Shown one piece after another: positions 23,855-35,296 of a DNA stretch of 64,000 nt. The notes below the pieces were generated by a model. The model was not told the DNA's origin, did not search any database, and saw only the letters and a list, made by a program, of their open reading frames with translations. This DNA is from Megamerina dolium (taxonomy: Eukaryota; Arthropoda; Insecta; Diptera; Megamerinidae): positions 5,600,001 to 5,664,000 of the forward strand of contig OY978530.1 in assembly GCA_963854835.1 (NCBI GenBank), given 5' to 3'. Positions within the stretch are counted from its first letter, which is position 1, and every line of letters starts with the position of its first letter. A program made the translations under genes and the position numbers.

Positions 23855-24327
23855 CAGTGAGCGACAAAAGTCTACATACGGCGACCATTTCGGCTATCTG
23901 ACATGTCCAAAAGCATAATGAAAAGAAGTAATGATGCAATTTTGTTTTAAATATGTTTTTATCATTACATAGCAAAAATTATCTTATTTCATTAAAAACT
24001 TAACAAGTTATTAACATAAAACGAAAAAATTCAATGACAAAAGTCTACATACGGCGCGCATTCCACGCTTCTTTTTTGTTGTGTGTTGCGGCGCAATAAC
24101 GGGAAAGTACCGCTAGTTACATTTTGCTGTTTTGCTTGGTAATAGACATACTTGGATTGCATTTAGTTGTATTTTTGCTGTTTCCAGAAGTTCGTGGTTG
24201 TGACAATGGCTTCCCGTAAAGAAATATCAATTGATTTGCGAAACTTAGTAGTAAAGTATAGAAATGAAAACAAATCGTAAGGTGAAATATCAAGCTTATT
24301 AAATTTAACAAAATCAACAGTTCAAAC

Positions 24328-24331
<4 letters not shown>
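23855..24331 (+). mobile_element. Tc1 element, 5' end only
   Basis: The end begins CAGTGAGCGACAAAAGTC after a TA, as Tc1 elements do. The words ACAAAAGTCTACATACGGC recur inside at about 24037, giving the outer/inner repeat layout of IR/DR-type Tc1 elements. The transposase start is at 24206 (MASRKEISIDLRNLVVKYR). A stop follows NENKS, then come GEISSLLNLTKSTVQTI of the first helix-turn-helix. It is cut at 24331 by an (AT)n tract, so the catalytic domain and right end are gone. Confidence 0.85.
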
Positions 24332-24413
<82 letters not shown>

Positions 24414-24426
24414 ATATATATGTATT
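24331..24426. repeat. (AT)n microsatellite
   Basis: About 95 bp between the broken Tc1 gene and Harbinger transposase sequence. Confidence 0.97.
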
Positions 24427-24446
24427 ACAATTACGACATTTTGCAT

Positions 24447-25238
24447 GGGCTTCGTTGAATTTCATTTCAACATATCCTTCTTCCGGACCTGTATGAGGCG
24501 TCAAAAGCCACGGTTCTAATAGATATCCGCGTCTCCTAATAAAAAATAAATTATGCATTGTTAATAAATACCTTTCAAAAATTTCACAACGGAGCTAATA
24601 ATTGTGATCGCCCCGCAAATATTACTGTTTCAGGTGACTTCGCAGCTCGCTTGCATTCCAAATGAATGCATCATGACATGTACAGGGATGTGGGGCATCT
24701 ACGTACTGAATTCTGAGCTCATTATCACATACCTGGAAATTTTGTTTTTTATTAACAAGATCAGATTATATATAACATCATTTACCAGCGTACTTGAGGG
24801 AACAATAGCACGAATATGCGACCCATCAATGCATCCTATAACACCTTTAATGCCGTGCGTAATATAAAAGGCTATAGCCGTTTTGCAGAAACTTTTCCAA
24901 TTTTGGCATACGTTTTCTCCAAAAATGTTTATGACATCCGTCAACACTTTGCTGAAGCTACACTGGGCCAGGGACACATCGCAATCTTTCCCTATCCCTG
25001 TCTAATAATAGGAAATTGCGAATGCCTTTTATGGCTTAATATGCGACTCCAACACATCCAGCAGATACATAAAAGCGGACTTGTTCACCCTATAATACTA
25101 TAATTTTCAAAACTTTGTATTTGAATACTTTGTACTCACAAAGTTTCCGGCAGTTCAAGAGGATTTGATGCGTCGCGTAGCTGCCTTCTTGCAATCCTTT
25201 GTTGTTGCTTCTCCCGCTCCTGCTCCTCTGCTAGCAAT
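24447..25238 (-). pseudogene. PIF/Harbinger transposase (HARBI1-like), intron-containing
   Basis: Read on the minus strand, exon 1 (25238-25140) encodes a basic helix with ARRQLRDASNPLELPE. A 42-bp intron follows (25139-25098). Exon 2 (25097-24786) gives YYRVNKSAFMYLLDVLESHI, SLAQCSFSKVLTDVINI and GVIGCIDGSHIRA, where the Asp is the first catalytic acid. Intron 2 is 24785-24733. Exon 3 (from 24732) gives VCDNELRIQYVDAPHPC and HDAFIWNASELRSHL, holding the second Asp region. GYLLEPWLLTPHTG (about 24515-24470) is the next conserved block, reached after stops and a one-base deletion. The end is missing. Two stops in exon 2 confirm decay. Confidence 0.85.
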
Positions 25239-25488
25239 CTAAATAGAATTATATTGTTTTTAGATTGATTGATTTAGATTTATTGTTAAAGTTTCACACA
25301 TAAATTGCACTTTCTCATTCAACACAAAACACAATAGGTAAAACAACTAAATAAAGAAATAAAATAGGTAAAACAAGTGTCTTCGAAAATTCGAAATTCT
25401 ATTTCCCTTTTATTCTGTTCGCGGACTGTTTAGGATAGGAGGAATATATTCTCGGGAAAAATTCTCCGGGAATATTCAGAATCGGACT

Positions 25489-25782
25489 GTATATTTCTTA
25501 AGAAATATAACTCACAACGACACCGTTGTGGGCTATGGTGCAAGCATAAAACTGCTTGGTACAGAGCATAGTGCAGCGAAAATTCTGTATATCAATCCCG
25601 ATCAAATACGATCTCTTAAACGCGAATAAGAAAAATGAGAGCAACGTGACGTGACGTATTTGAGTATACATCTCATTTTCTTTTGATATTTGTTAGATGT
25701 CAGTCTTACTTCGCTTTAGAAGTAAATTGCATGTATTTTTGTCTTAGGTCAGGATAGGTATTAGTTTCTCGTCAGTTTTAAT
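25489..25782. other. Unassigned spacer
   Basis: This is the right flank of the Harbinger element. I see no coding similarity or repeat. Confidence 0.4.
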
Positions 25783-25905
25783 ATGGAGTACAAAAACGAG
25801 CATTTTCGCTGCAAAAGAGTTATGTGATGTGTATGGTGAGACAGCCATAAAAGAAAGGCTGTGTCGGAATTGGTTTGACAAATTTCGTTCCGGAGATTTC
25901 TGACC
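25783..25905 (+). pseudogene. mariner transposase N-terminal fragment (different subfamily)
   Basis: After the start MEYKNEHFRC a frame change leads to CDVYGETAIKERLCRNW and FDKFRSGDF. This is the first DNA-binding part of a mariner transposase. It differs from the mariner fragments at 6100 and 18053, so at least three mariner lineages are present. A stop follows GDF and the rest is missing. Confidence 0.75.
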
Positions 25906-26219
25906 AACGGCAGGTCTTGGGTGAAATTAATGAGAGCAAATCTCTTTTTCAGCAACTCAAGCTTAGTCTAGAAAACTTACTTTTTTGAAGGTATTAGCAA
26001 AAGAGAAAAAAATTGTCGAGTAGTGTAATTTATGTAAAGAAAAAGAGAAATATATTTCCAAACACAATAGAAAACGAGAAGATTATACAGAAGATAGGGA
26101 AGAAGGATAACGAAGACACAACTATTGCTATACAGGACAGAATTCAAGCAGCTAATTGAGAATACTTTGCTCATCTAAAACTATTCAAATCCAAACTATT
26201 ATTCAAGTATCCACGTATG

Positions 26220-26650
26220 TATCTATCATGCTCTCTTACGTCCAATCCTGACATATGGCTGTGAAGTTTGGACAATGAAAGCAAGCGACGTGAACCAGAT
26301 AGCAACATTAGAACGAAAAATACTGAGGCAAATATTTGAACGGCTTAGATTAGAAGATGAAACAACATACATCATGTACAACACCAAACTAGAAGACCTT
26401 ATCAACGCACAAAACGTCATAAAATATATAAATGCCCAAAGAATACGTTAGCTGGAACACGTAGAAGGAATGCCAAGGCAAGCCCTCAAGAAGCAACCAT
26501 ATGGTAGAAGAACAAAAGGAAGACAAAAAAGAAGATAGTTAGATGCAGTCATTGATGACCTCAAAGTGATGAAGGTGGACATCTGGTGGCGTTTATCATT
26601 GGATCGAGAAATTTAGAGAAATATAGTTGCGGAAGCATCGGTCCATCGAT
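26220..26650 (+). pseudogene. LINE reverse-transcriptase C-terminal fragment
   Basis: The frame LRPILTYGCEVWTMKASDVN, then ATLERKILRQIF, LEHVEGMP and GRRTKGRQKRR has the same block order as the C-terminus of the RTE-type ORF at 32892-34940 (YGAEAWT, FERKVL, GHVERM, RGRPNLRW). It is a distant relative rather than a copy. Three stops interrupt it. The RT catalytic core is absent. Confidence 0.7.
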
Positions 26651-26849
26651 GACTGTCATGTCATCGAACAGCAGGAACTTCTTTCCTGCTGTGCCAAAAA
26701 GTAGAAATTAGACACAAAGAGCCGAAATTCAAAAAATTAAACTCATCAAATGTCCACACATCAAATATTAAAAGACAAACTTAATTTGCAGTAAATTTGA
26801 TTCTTAAACTGATTGCTGATGACTATGACCTGGACTTTAGCGCTGAGAC

Positions 26850-27440
26850 AAACTATAATAGAACAAGTAGAAACTGATAAAAGATATGTTGAAATACAAA
26901 CAAGAGACGTAGACATTGTCCAGAGCCACATTACCACACTTCACATTGTAAATATATAAGAAGTATCACGTACGCTAGACGAATTCGATACAAATATTCG
27001 GAATACAAACCTATCAACAAACCAGCAAAATTGGACATGTAAATTAACTTTATTAGAAATAGAATTAAAACTCTTAAACCAACCGCTTAGCAACTTTTGC
27101 GGGGACAGTACAAAAATGGCTTTTTAGCACAATGAACAACGATGACCATCAGGACATGGAGCAACACCTCAACACGATAGATACTAATAACCACCATGCC
27201 ATAGAAACCCTAAATAAGCAAATTGACTTTAATACAAATTTCAATAAACGTTCTATAAACTGAAAAACTCATACAACATGATCGTGATCCATTGAAAGTA
27301 CATACACAAAATTACAAGATGAAAATTTATATATAGACTTTGTCTTGAAATTAAAAATACTACAAGATAATGTAGAACACATACATGACAACATTGTAGC
27401 AAGCGGGCTAGGTATAAGGAAATTAAAAAATACATCATAG
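26850..27440 (+). pseudogene. Errantivirus-type envelope (env) remnant
   Basis: In drifting frames the stretch encodes the pieces QTRDVDIVQSHITTLHI, RTLDEFDTNIRNTNLST and LLEIELKLLNQPLS, then DNVEHIHDNIVASGLGI near the end. Their order and spacing fit the middle of an insect errantivirus envelope protein, the F-like membrane fusion family. Numerous stops and frame changes and the lack of a signal or fusion-peptide region show that it is an inert relic. It may belong with the gag-pol remnant at 36018-38243, but they are 8.6 kb apart. Confidence 0.6.
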
Positions 27441-27860
27441 ATGCTTAATTTAGGATCACTCGGCGACACTTATAATAATATTATTTTTGCCATTAAAATT
27501 CCATAGTAACCCTACCGAAAACTCTATTATTGTCATTGTCTATTGTTAAATCATTTTATTTTAATGTTTAACTTACCTATTGAGATTAATTCAATTTTAA
27601 AGGTATAATTTTGATGTGCACGTATTTGTAATCTTTTTAATTAAAACTAATTTAAAATAATTGAATTTTCAATTGTAAATAATGCACTTCAATATCCTAA
27701 TAACGTCCAGCGTTATTTTACTCACTCCATTCCAAAGGGTTTCACCATTACGAACGATAGGATTTCAAATGGAAATAAAACAGAAAATTTAGCCGAATTT
27801 GGTAAGTTTTACTTCTATTAGGTGGTATATTTTATGGCATTTATGATCTGAACAAAATAA
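27441..27860. other. A+T-rich DNA, no gene seen
   Basis: Nothing recognisable beyond a possible continuation of the decayed env 3' end. Confidence 0.4.
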
Positions 27861-28190
27861 CGTTCAAATAGCCCCCACGGCTCTTCTTGCATTGGTCACA
27901 TTTGGTCACTCCAATTTTCGATGATGTAGTATTTCGGTTTGTATGGCGGCTATTGTGCCTCGTATATTGGCTTCAAGCTCGTTAATTCGTTGGTTGGCGA
28001 TAGTCCAGTGACATTAGATCACGCAATCTTGGTGGCCAGTTGGTGTGGTCTTGAAATTATCGAGTCGACGAATTAACCTCGCAAAAGATCCATCGTCGTG
28101 CCGGCTGTATGACAAATTGCGCCGTCATGTTGAAAATAAATGTCAGAATTGATTTCCTCAATTTTCGGACGCAATTTGTACTATTTGTTA
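27861..28190 (-). pseudogene. DDE transposase fragment, Tc1/mariner superfamily
   Basis: On the minus strand the words DIYFQHDGAICHTAGTTMDL and, farther on, NELEANIRGTIAAIQTEIL followed by a short C-terminal block lie in shifting frames. The QxDGAxCHTA motif carries the second catalytic Asp in a group of insect Tc1/mariner-like transposases, and the ELEANIRGxIA motif lies near their C-terminus. The region between, with the expected last catalytic acid, is partly lost. The N-terminal half would lie at higher coordinates and is not recognisable. Confidence 0.6.
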
Positions 28191-30168
28191 AGACAAAATA
28201 GAAAAATATATCATTTGAATGCATGTTTTTTCGTTGATTTGTATTAAAAATGTTGTCTAAATCCCTTTAGAGGAGCCATATGATTATTCCCTGAAAGAAA
28301 GGACATAACCACATAAATTTTCTTTTTATGTTTTGGGTATTCGCCTCTCGTGAGACGATTGACTCATATGATTATTCGGTCCTAGATTTTGAAGCGATCG
28401 TGCCATTACGCGCATACTTACTCGTTGAAAGAAAAATTGTTTAAAATTTACTTATATTTTTCTTTGATAATTACGCAAATTTCTTTTTATAAATTTATAC
28501 TTTCATACGCCACAATTGAAATACATATTCACAAATGCATTCAAATTATTAAATTGTTGAAATCCTACATATTGTATTATTCTATACAATAAAATAAAAA
28601 ATAAGATAATTAGATCTTTTAAAAAGCGAAAGTTCAAGTAAATATTAATTAGACTTAAGATATTATTACGAAACGAAGCCAATAATTCCAAAATACAAGT
28701 ATATAAGTAGACATAAGAGCTTCTCCTAAATTGAAATGAGTAATTAATTGTAGATAAGGTGTTTGTATTTGTATATTTCTTTAATAAAAAAGTAATAATA
28801 AGTAAAGAAATTAAAATGAATGCCCATATTTCTAGGCGTAATTTAGTAAAAATTCGTGTTAAAATAAGTAGATGTTAATTATTCGTAATGTGGATGATAA
28901 TCTAACATATCTTTTGTTGTTAAATTCGTATGTCTTGAAAAATTTTAACACTGGAAGGGTAACGATTCGACGAAGTTAGCTCGTTATCCTCGACGAAGTT
29001 TTGCATACGCATTTTTCGATGCGTATGCAAAATCTATAATATTCGATTGCTCCATTTCGTTAACGAACAACTTTTTATTTACTTTAACTGTTCTAATGAA
29101 TTGATACCAATCACTGGGATGATGACAGAATAGACACTACCGCACGCTAAATGAGTGTTACTGCATAAAAATTTCAAATATACTTGCAACGAAAGAATGT
29201 TTGTTTCGATTTGGACAGGAATCACTAAAAAATAGCAATCAATTGTAATAAATGAGTAAAAACGCAAAAAGCTTTTTCGTTTCCTCCACTTTTGGCTATT
29301 GCTTCAAGTCACACATAGGAAATTCGTTGATTCGTTGCACGTCATGTGTGGTAAGATTAATGGTCTAAAAGGGTCATTGAAACATATCACATTTATGGCA
29401 AGTGTCAATTTTAGGTGCTTTAAATTTTAAATTGAGTGTGCAGAACAACTCGGCAAATTTCGATCATATTTATCTCGACAAAGGCGACGCATTTCAGCCA
29501 CAGACAAATCATTCGGTAGACGACTCATATGAAGGAAAGATATTTATGAAATCTAAGATTTCATTTCTTTACTTTTAGAAATCTATCTATGGCACCAGTT
29601 GTCTGAGCAAATCTCCTTTGAAACGAAATCCTTTATGTTTTGTCTTCGCATCGCAATCGTTTTTGTGATTCTCTGATAACGAGAATCTGAAGCATTTTTG
29701 ACATACTTAAATTCGGTTAGCACCAACTTCCAAAAAATAATTGCATGATTGCCTTCTCCTATGAGTTTTCTACAATTTTTTTCATGCTTAGTTCTTTTTT
29801 ACAGTGTTCGTTTCTTCGATTTCAATTAGGCCTCTTAAATATGGTTTACGCAAGTTATAGGAGCTTTGTCCCCAGTACTGCTTGTGTATGAGTTCTTGTT
29901 CTTCACATGTTATTCTATCAGCGCATTTTTTCTGCAAGATTCCAACAGGCGCACAACACGGGCAGAAATAAAATTTCCAGTTGTTAAAGTGAAACTTTCT
30001 CTTTTTTGGCTGATCATAGCCAATAAAGTTTATTACACTTACAACAGCTTATGTAGAAAAAAACGTAATAAATACACACAAACTTTGTTGATTTAAAATA
30101 CCGTTTTCTTCAAACGGAAATAGAGCAGAGCAATTGTAAGTAGACTTGAGATGTTTTGCAAAACGAAA
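28191..30168. other. A+T-rich spacer
   Basis: No gene is supported. The hairpin at 28999-29032 is the clearest structure. On the minus strand near 29300-29530 there is a short frame with MSRLPNDLSVAEMRRL and, in another phase, APKIDTCHKCDMF. It looks like a decayed protein with a Cys pair, but I cannot name the family. Confidence 0.4.
28999..29032. other. Perfect 14-bp hairpin
   Basis: TTTTGCATACGCAT and its exact complement ATGCGTATGCAAAA flank a 6-base loop. The word CGACGAAGTT occurs twice just upstream, at about 28969 and 28991. The function is unknown. Confidence 0.75.
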
Positions 30169-30170
30169 TA

Positions 30171-31821
30171 CAGTGGCTCCCAGCTTATTTCGTACAGTGA
30201 CAGTTTAAAAATTGCTGCAGTCGTAATTCCTAATATAGCAAAAATTTGAACAAAATATAAATGTCATTTTTGAAAGGAAGGTTTGTTTTTTATTTTCCAA
30301 AATTTACTTTTTCAAAATTTTAGTGTTTGACACTATAAAAAAATAAAATAAGAAAAAAATAGGAAAATTCATGTCACAGCTTATTTCGTACAGTCTCTTT
30401 AAGTTCAAACTAAAAACAAAGTAAGTTGATTTTAATATTTAGTATGACATCCCTTAGCGTTAATGACAGCCTGGAGTCTATTTGGCATTGAATCCACCAA
30501 TTTTTGAGTGATGTCTGGTGTGATTTTTTTCCATTCCTCCATTAGTACCTTCTTTAGGTCTTGCTTATTAGAAATCTTGTGTGTTCTTATTTTATTGTCC
30601 AAAATAGACCAAAGATTTTCAATCACATTCATGTCAGATGACTGTGGTGGTGGAGACATCAAGTGTGGGCAGTTCCAAATAAGCCAAGATTGCAAATCCC
30701 AGATTTATGTTTTGGGTCATTATCTTGGTAGTACCGAAATTCTTCCCGCAAACCCAGTTTGTCTGCACTTTGAAGTAAATTGTTTTTCAGAATGTCGAGG
30801 TACTTCATTTTGTCCATTGTTCCCTCAATAAAAACCAATTCACCTACTCCGGCTGCTGACATACAGGCCCAAACCATCACGCTACCGCCACCATGCTTCA
30901 CTGTGGGCTTAAGGTTCTCCTTGTTTAGCTCGGTATTCGCTTTACGCCAAACATATGACATTCCGTCCGAGCCAAAAATATTAAACTTTGACTCATCCGC
31001 GAAAATAACGGTATTCCAGAACGCAGGAGTATTAATAATATGCTCTTTGGCGAAGTCAAGTCGGCGTTGTATATTCATTTTCGAAATGAATGGTTTCTTT
31101 CGGGCTACTCGACCGTTCAAGTCATGATTGCGCAGCACACGTCGGACAGTTTCAGCACTGGATGATTTTCCTATTTCACGCTGAACCTCTGCAGCCAACT
31201 TCGGAGCGGATAACTTTGGATTTTTCTTAATTTTTCGTACAATATAACGCTCGTCTGAAGCGTTGAAAATCTTATTAGGTGCTTCTCTGACCTTGTTCTC
31301 CAACCGATTTTCGCGAACGAAGCGTTGAATGATGTATTGGACAGTTGAGGCACTTAAATTTGTCATTTCAGCAATTTTTCGCACACTCTGACCTTTCCTA
31401 AAATGGTTAATTACCAGTTTACGCTGTTCCATCGTTGTACGACGACCCATAACGCTAAATGTTTAATTTACAGCACTTTAACTATTTAAAATAAGAATAA
31501 TAAAAATTGTTATAATAGTTAAAAAGGTCCAAAAACTCATACAATTCAAAAAAACTTTGTAACTGCGCGGCAGAATGAAACTTACTTACATTGAAGTTTG
31601 TGTACGAAATAAGATGTGAGCTGAAAATCAGCTGATCAATAGTTTTTCTCTCTTGCATGACAAAAAGAACAATTTTTGGGGTTCCCCGTTTTCTTATTAG
31701 GTTTACTAAACACATACACAGACATCTACATTCAAAACTTATCGATAAGTTTTTTAGTTTCGATGTTACAGCCATTTACATAAAAATATATACACTGTAC
31801 GAAATAAGCTGTGAGCCACTG
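30171..31821 (-). mobile_element. Complete Tc1-type transposon with IR/DR ends
   Basis: The 1,651-bp element has near-perfect terminal repeats: CAGTGGCTCCCAGCTTATTT at 30171 against CAGTGGCTCACAGCTTATTT on the complement ending at 31821. TA lies on both sides. Inner copies of the repeat core, CAGCTTATTTCGTACAGT, occur at 30377-30394 and, in altered form, at 31601-31620. Outer and inner sites at each end are the IR/DR layout known from Minos-like, Paris-like and S-like Tc1 elements. One frameshift in the transposase is the only clear defect. Confidence 0.95.
30432..31450 (-). pseudogene. Tc1 transposase, one frameshift
   Basis: The start at 31450 gives MGRRTTMEQRKLVINHFRKG. Residues 1-60 hold the first helix-turn-helix (SVRKIAEMTNLSASTVQYI) and about 75-125 the second, with GRVARKKPFIS as the hinge. 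The catalytic domain has D152 in FADESKF, HGGGSVMVWA at about 186, and D245 in DNDPKHKS. At about 30690 a frameshift moves the reading to a second frame (30695-30432) with PPPQSSDMNVIENLW, whose Glu completes a DD34E triad, and the frame ends at 30432. Total length near 340 residues equals an intact family member. It would cut and paste the element at TA sites in the nucleus if the shift were absent. Confidence 0.92.
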
Positions 31822-31921
31822 TATTTAGACAGTACTCAAGGTGTTGTATGTTGTTGTATCGTAGAATAGTTTTATAGTTTTATAACTGTTGCATCAGCAT
31901 TGCTTCTGTTTCACATACATA

Positions 31922-32737
31922 TTGTAACACGCGTATTCGTGTTACAAATTAATAATATGAAAATATAATAATAATTAAAAAAATATATAAAACTCATGTC
32001 GCGATTCAGTATCGAACCCGTACATGTGGCCAAGGTCAGGTGGTGGGACAAACCCACGGAACACTTGCACCAAGACACATTACAACTTCGATACAGATAA
32101 ATGAGTTTGCATATTTGCTTGTGCTTAATTCAGTTGATATAAATTAATTGATATAAATGAATTTAAATTTACATGTAATGCATGTATGTATGTATGTAAT
32201 ATACGTTAATTGAATAAAGGCAAAAGCACAAGCAAAAATAAAGGCAAACACATAGAGCAGAAATGAGAATTCTTGTTTGGTTTAGCATATACTTAATAGA
32301 TAAAGATCATGCTGAACCAGCAGCAGGAGCAGGAATGCAGGAGCATTCCACTCCTTGTCTCCCTCTTACTTGCGTAGGATACGAATATGATCGTTTCTTA
32401 AATTTGTAGCCTTAGTGGAGTAATTCAATTGTAGCATATGTTTCATTAATTTTTTTTTCAATTTGCCAATTCTTCTGTACTTCTAAGCCTCTTTTCTTTT
32501 TGTAAATACTTAATTTTTGTAAAATCAAATAAACGAAAAGAATAATAAAATTAGGAATTGTACCGCGAGAGGTATATCATACAAGTCGAACACTTTAGTG
32601 TCGGTAATATTACTGTCAATTTGACAGTAAGTGTGTAATTCGGTTTTCCTCCTACAACAAGAGTTTTTCGCTGCCCTCTTGTTTACCGTGGCTGGCCGAG
32701 CGTTACCCCAGCTGGAAAACAAAGGCACGCGTTACAA
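31922..32737 (+). repeat. 5' LTR
   Basis: About 816 bp bounded by TTGTAAC...GTTACAA. It contains the (TATG)n-like word at about 32183 where homology to the 3' LTR starts. It lacks about 190 bp that are present in the 3' LTR (near 35430-35620). Confidence 0.85.
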
Positions 32738-32755
32738 TGGCGCCCGAGCAGGGAC
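32738..32755 (+). other. Primer-binding site, tRNA-Lys type
   Basis: TGGCGCCCGAGCAGGGAC directly follows the LTR. It is one base off the familiar tRNA-Lys complementary site. Confidence 0.8.
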
Positions 32756-32891
32756 TCTCCACAAAGGAGAGTACTTCTAATACAAATGAGGAAACAACAC
32801 CAGCGACCGTAATACAAAACACAAACCGCTTAGGTTGGATATATACTTACTTACTTACTTACTTATGTGGCCATAACAACCGAATATCGAT

Positions 32892-34940
32892 TTAGGCCGA
32901 AAATAACATGCTTCGCCAGCCATCTCTGTTCTTCGCTAGCTGGCGCCAGTTAGAAATCCCAAGCGCCGTCAGGTTCTCCAGTACTTGGTCTTTCCACCGG
33001 AGGTTTGGTCTTCCTCTTTTGCGTCGTCCTCCAGCGGGTTCCGAATATAACACCTTCTTAGCTGGAGCGTGTTCTTCCATTCGCTCGACATGACCTAGCC
33101 AGATCAGCCGCTGGATTTTGATGCGCTTTACTATGTCAATATCGGCATACAGCTCGTACAGCTCATCGTTGTACCTTATTCGGTACTCGCCACCAACGCA
33201 AATAGGTCCAAAGATCTTGAGTAGGACTTTTCTCTCGAAAACTCCAAGTATTCGCTCATCCGAGGTGGAAATTGTCCAGGCTTCAGCGCCATATGTTAGG
33301 ACAGGCATGATGAGAGACTTGTAGAGTGTAGTTTTCGTTCTTCGAGAGAGGGCTCGACTTCTCAATTGCTTACCCAGCCCAAAGTAACACCTGTTAGCAA
33401 GAGTTATCCTACGCATGATCTCCAAGCTGACGTCATTACTGCTGTTAATGCTGGTTCCAAGATAGACAAAGTCCCTTACTACTTCAAAAGCGTAGTTGTC
33501 AACAGTGACGTGCTGTCCAAGACGCCGGGACTCTTTGTTTGTTGACACTAGATACTTCGTCTTGCCCTCGTTCACCGTGAGACCCATCCGACGCGACTCT
33601 CTTTCCAACTCTGAGAATGCTGCACTGACTGCTCGCGTGTTCATGCCGATTATGTCAATATCGTCGGCATACGCTAACAGCATGACACTTTTGTTGAAGA
33701 TAGTGCCATTATGTCGTAGATCAGCAGCTCGTATTATTTTCTCCATAATAAGATTGAAGAAGTCGCACGATAACGAATCACCTTGTCTGAAACCCCGTTC
33801 GGTATTAAACGGTGCGGAGAGGTCCTTCCCAATTTTCACTGCACAACGGGAGTTATGCAGTGTCATTCTACAAAGTCGAATGAGCTTTGCAGGAATACCG
33901 AACTCAGACATTGTTGCGTAGAGGTAATCCCTTACCGGACTGTCGAAAGCGGCTTTATAATCAACAAATAGGTGGTGTGTGTCGATCTGTTTTTCTTGGG
34001 TCTTCTCCAGGATTTGGCGCAGTGTGAAAATCTGGTCGATGGTGGATTTACCAGGTCTGAAGCCACACTGATAAGGTCCAATCAGGTTGCTGAGCATAGG
34101 CTTCAACTTTTCACACAGTACGCTCGATAGAACCTTGTATGCGATGCTCAGGAGACTTATTCCACGGTAGTTTGCGCAAATTGTGGGGTCTCCTTTTTTA
34201 TGTACAGGACAGAGAACACTGAGCCTCCAATCATCAGGCATGCTTTCATCCGACCATATTCTGCTTATGAGCTGGTGCATGCGGGTGAGCAGCTCATCGC
34301 CTCCGGTCTTAAACAACTCGGCAGGCAGGCCATCAGCACCTGCAGCTTTGTTGTTCTTCAGCCTTAAAATGGCCGTTTCAACCTCGTCATAGTCGGGTGG
34401 TGGAACATCAACACCATCATCTGTAATTGGGGTTATCGGGCATTCTCCTCCACTGGCGGAATTGTTCGTAGCATCGCCATTCAGTAACGTGGAGAAGTGT
34501 TCCCTCCATAGGCTCAGTACACTCTGGACATCCGTAACCAGATTCCCATTTCCATCACGACAAGAAGAGGCTCCGGGATTTAAACCTCCACTCAGGCGCT
34601 TGATCTTTTCAAAGAATTTTCGAGTCTCATTCTTGTCGGTACACATCTCTATCTCCTCACACTCGCGTCTTTCCAACTCCCTCTTCTTGCGCCTGAAAAG
34701 ACGTTTCTCTGTACTCCTTTTCTCTCTGCACCGTTCCTTAACAGCTCGCGTTGAGCCTGCATGCTGGGTTTTTCTGTAGGCGGCGCCTTTCTCTGCGGTA
34801 GCGTCGCGACACTCTTGATCATACCACTCATTCCTCAGAGGCCGGTAATAACCGATTACCTCCTCGGCAGCAGTAGTCATGGAGTGGGATATATGTGTCC
34901 ACCGTGCGCATGTATCATCAAGTGGGGGAGTGTTCTGCAT
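32892..34940 (-). CDS. RTE-type LINE reverse transcriptase ORF (682 aa, 5' part missing)
   Basis: The open frame covers the linker and the whole RT. Key blocks are NNKAAGADGLPAELFK (about 197), HKKGDPTICANYRGISLL (about 248), CGFRPGKSTIDQIF (about 292), FVDYKAAFD with the first catalytic Asp at 327, RQGDSLS (about 385) and the catalytic YADD at 424-427. The C-terminal part has YGAEAWT, GHVERME, GRPNLRWKDQVLENL and ends GWRSMLFSA. RT would copy the element RNA at a nicked target. Endonuclease sequence continues upstream in other phases, so the Met at 34940 is internal and the true start is lost. With this length of open frame the copy must be young. Confidence 0.9.
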   Translation of the reverse strand: MQNTPPLDDTCARWTHISHSMTTAAEEVIGYYRPLRNEWYDQECRDATAEKGAAYRKTQHAGSTRAVKERCREKRSTEKRLFRRKKRELERRECEEIEMCTDKNETRKFFEKIKRLSGGLNPGASSCRDGNGNLVTDVQSVLSLWREHFSTLLNGDATNNSASGGECPITPITDDGVDVPPPDYDEVETAILRLKNNKAAGADGLPAELFKTGGDELLTRMHQLISRIWSDESMPDDWRLSVLCPVHKKGDPTICANYRGISLLSIAYKVLSSVLCEKLKPMLSNLIGPYQCGFRPGKSTIDQIFTLRQILEKTQEKQIDTHHLFVDYKAAFDSPVRDYLYATMSEFGIPAKLIRLCRMTLHNSRCAVKIGKDLSAPFNTERGFRQGDSLSCDFFNLIMEKIIRAADLRHNGTIFNKSVMLLAYADDIDIIGMNTRAVSAAFSELERESRRMGLTVNEGKTKYLVSTNKESRRLGQHVTVDNYAFEVVRDFVYLGTSINSSNDVSLEIMRRITLANRCYFGLGKQLRSRALSRRTKTTLYKSLIMPVLTYGAEAWTISTSDERILGVFERKVLLKIFGPICVGGEYRIRYNDELYELYADIDIVKRIKIQRLIWLGHVERMEEHAPAKKVLYSEPAGGRRKRGRPNLRWKDQVLENLTALGISNWRQLAKNRDGWRSMLFSA

Positions 34941-35296
34941 AAGCAGATCCGATAGTCGAGCTTTCTCTGTGTGGGACTTCTCTTGTTATTTGAGACACAT
35001 AGGCGTGTGCGCACCTTAGCTGCAACAAGGTAGTGATCCGAGTCGATGTTGGCACCACGGATTTCACGTCCATCACACTGGAAGCATGCCTTCCGTCAAT
35101 CACCACATTATCAATTTGGTTTCTTGTACGTCGAGATGCTGGAATCTGGTACCACCAATTACCATGTTTCGTGCTGCGGCGAAGTCGATCAGCCTCATTC
35201 CGTTATCGGAGGTGTTCTGGTGGAAGCTGAATTTTCCGACAGTTGGACCAAAGGTACCTTCCTTGCCCACCCTGGCATTAAAGTCGCCAAGTAATT
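34941..35296 (-). pseudogene. Endonuclease domain fragment of the RTE-type LINE
   Basis: On the minus strand the words LLGDFNARVGKEGTFGPT (35290-35240), NGMRLIDFAAARNMVIGGT and DGRHASSVMDVKSV appear in linked frames. GDFNA carries a metal-binding residue of apurinic-type endonucleases. One or two frameshifts separate it from the RT frame, and the N-terminal half of the domain is absent. Confidence 0.8.

Larger units (their letters stand above)
32852..35296 (-). mobile_element. RTE-type LINE, 5'-truncated, otherwise well preserved
   Basis: The 3' end on the minus strand finishes in a (TAAG)n tail (32851-32871 on +), as do the fragments of this family at 44655 and 47420. The element runs from within the endonuclease domain (35296) to the tail. 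It is joined to the 3' LTR at a TATGTATG tract, so the 5' truncation and the LTR truncation may be one event. Clade assignment to RTE rests on block order and tail and is provisional. Confidence 0.85.
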
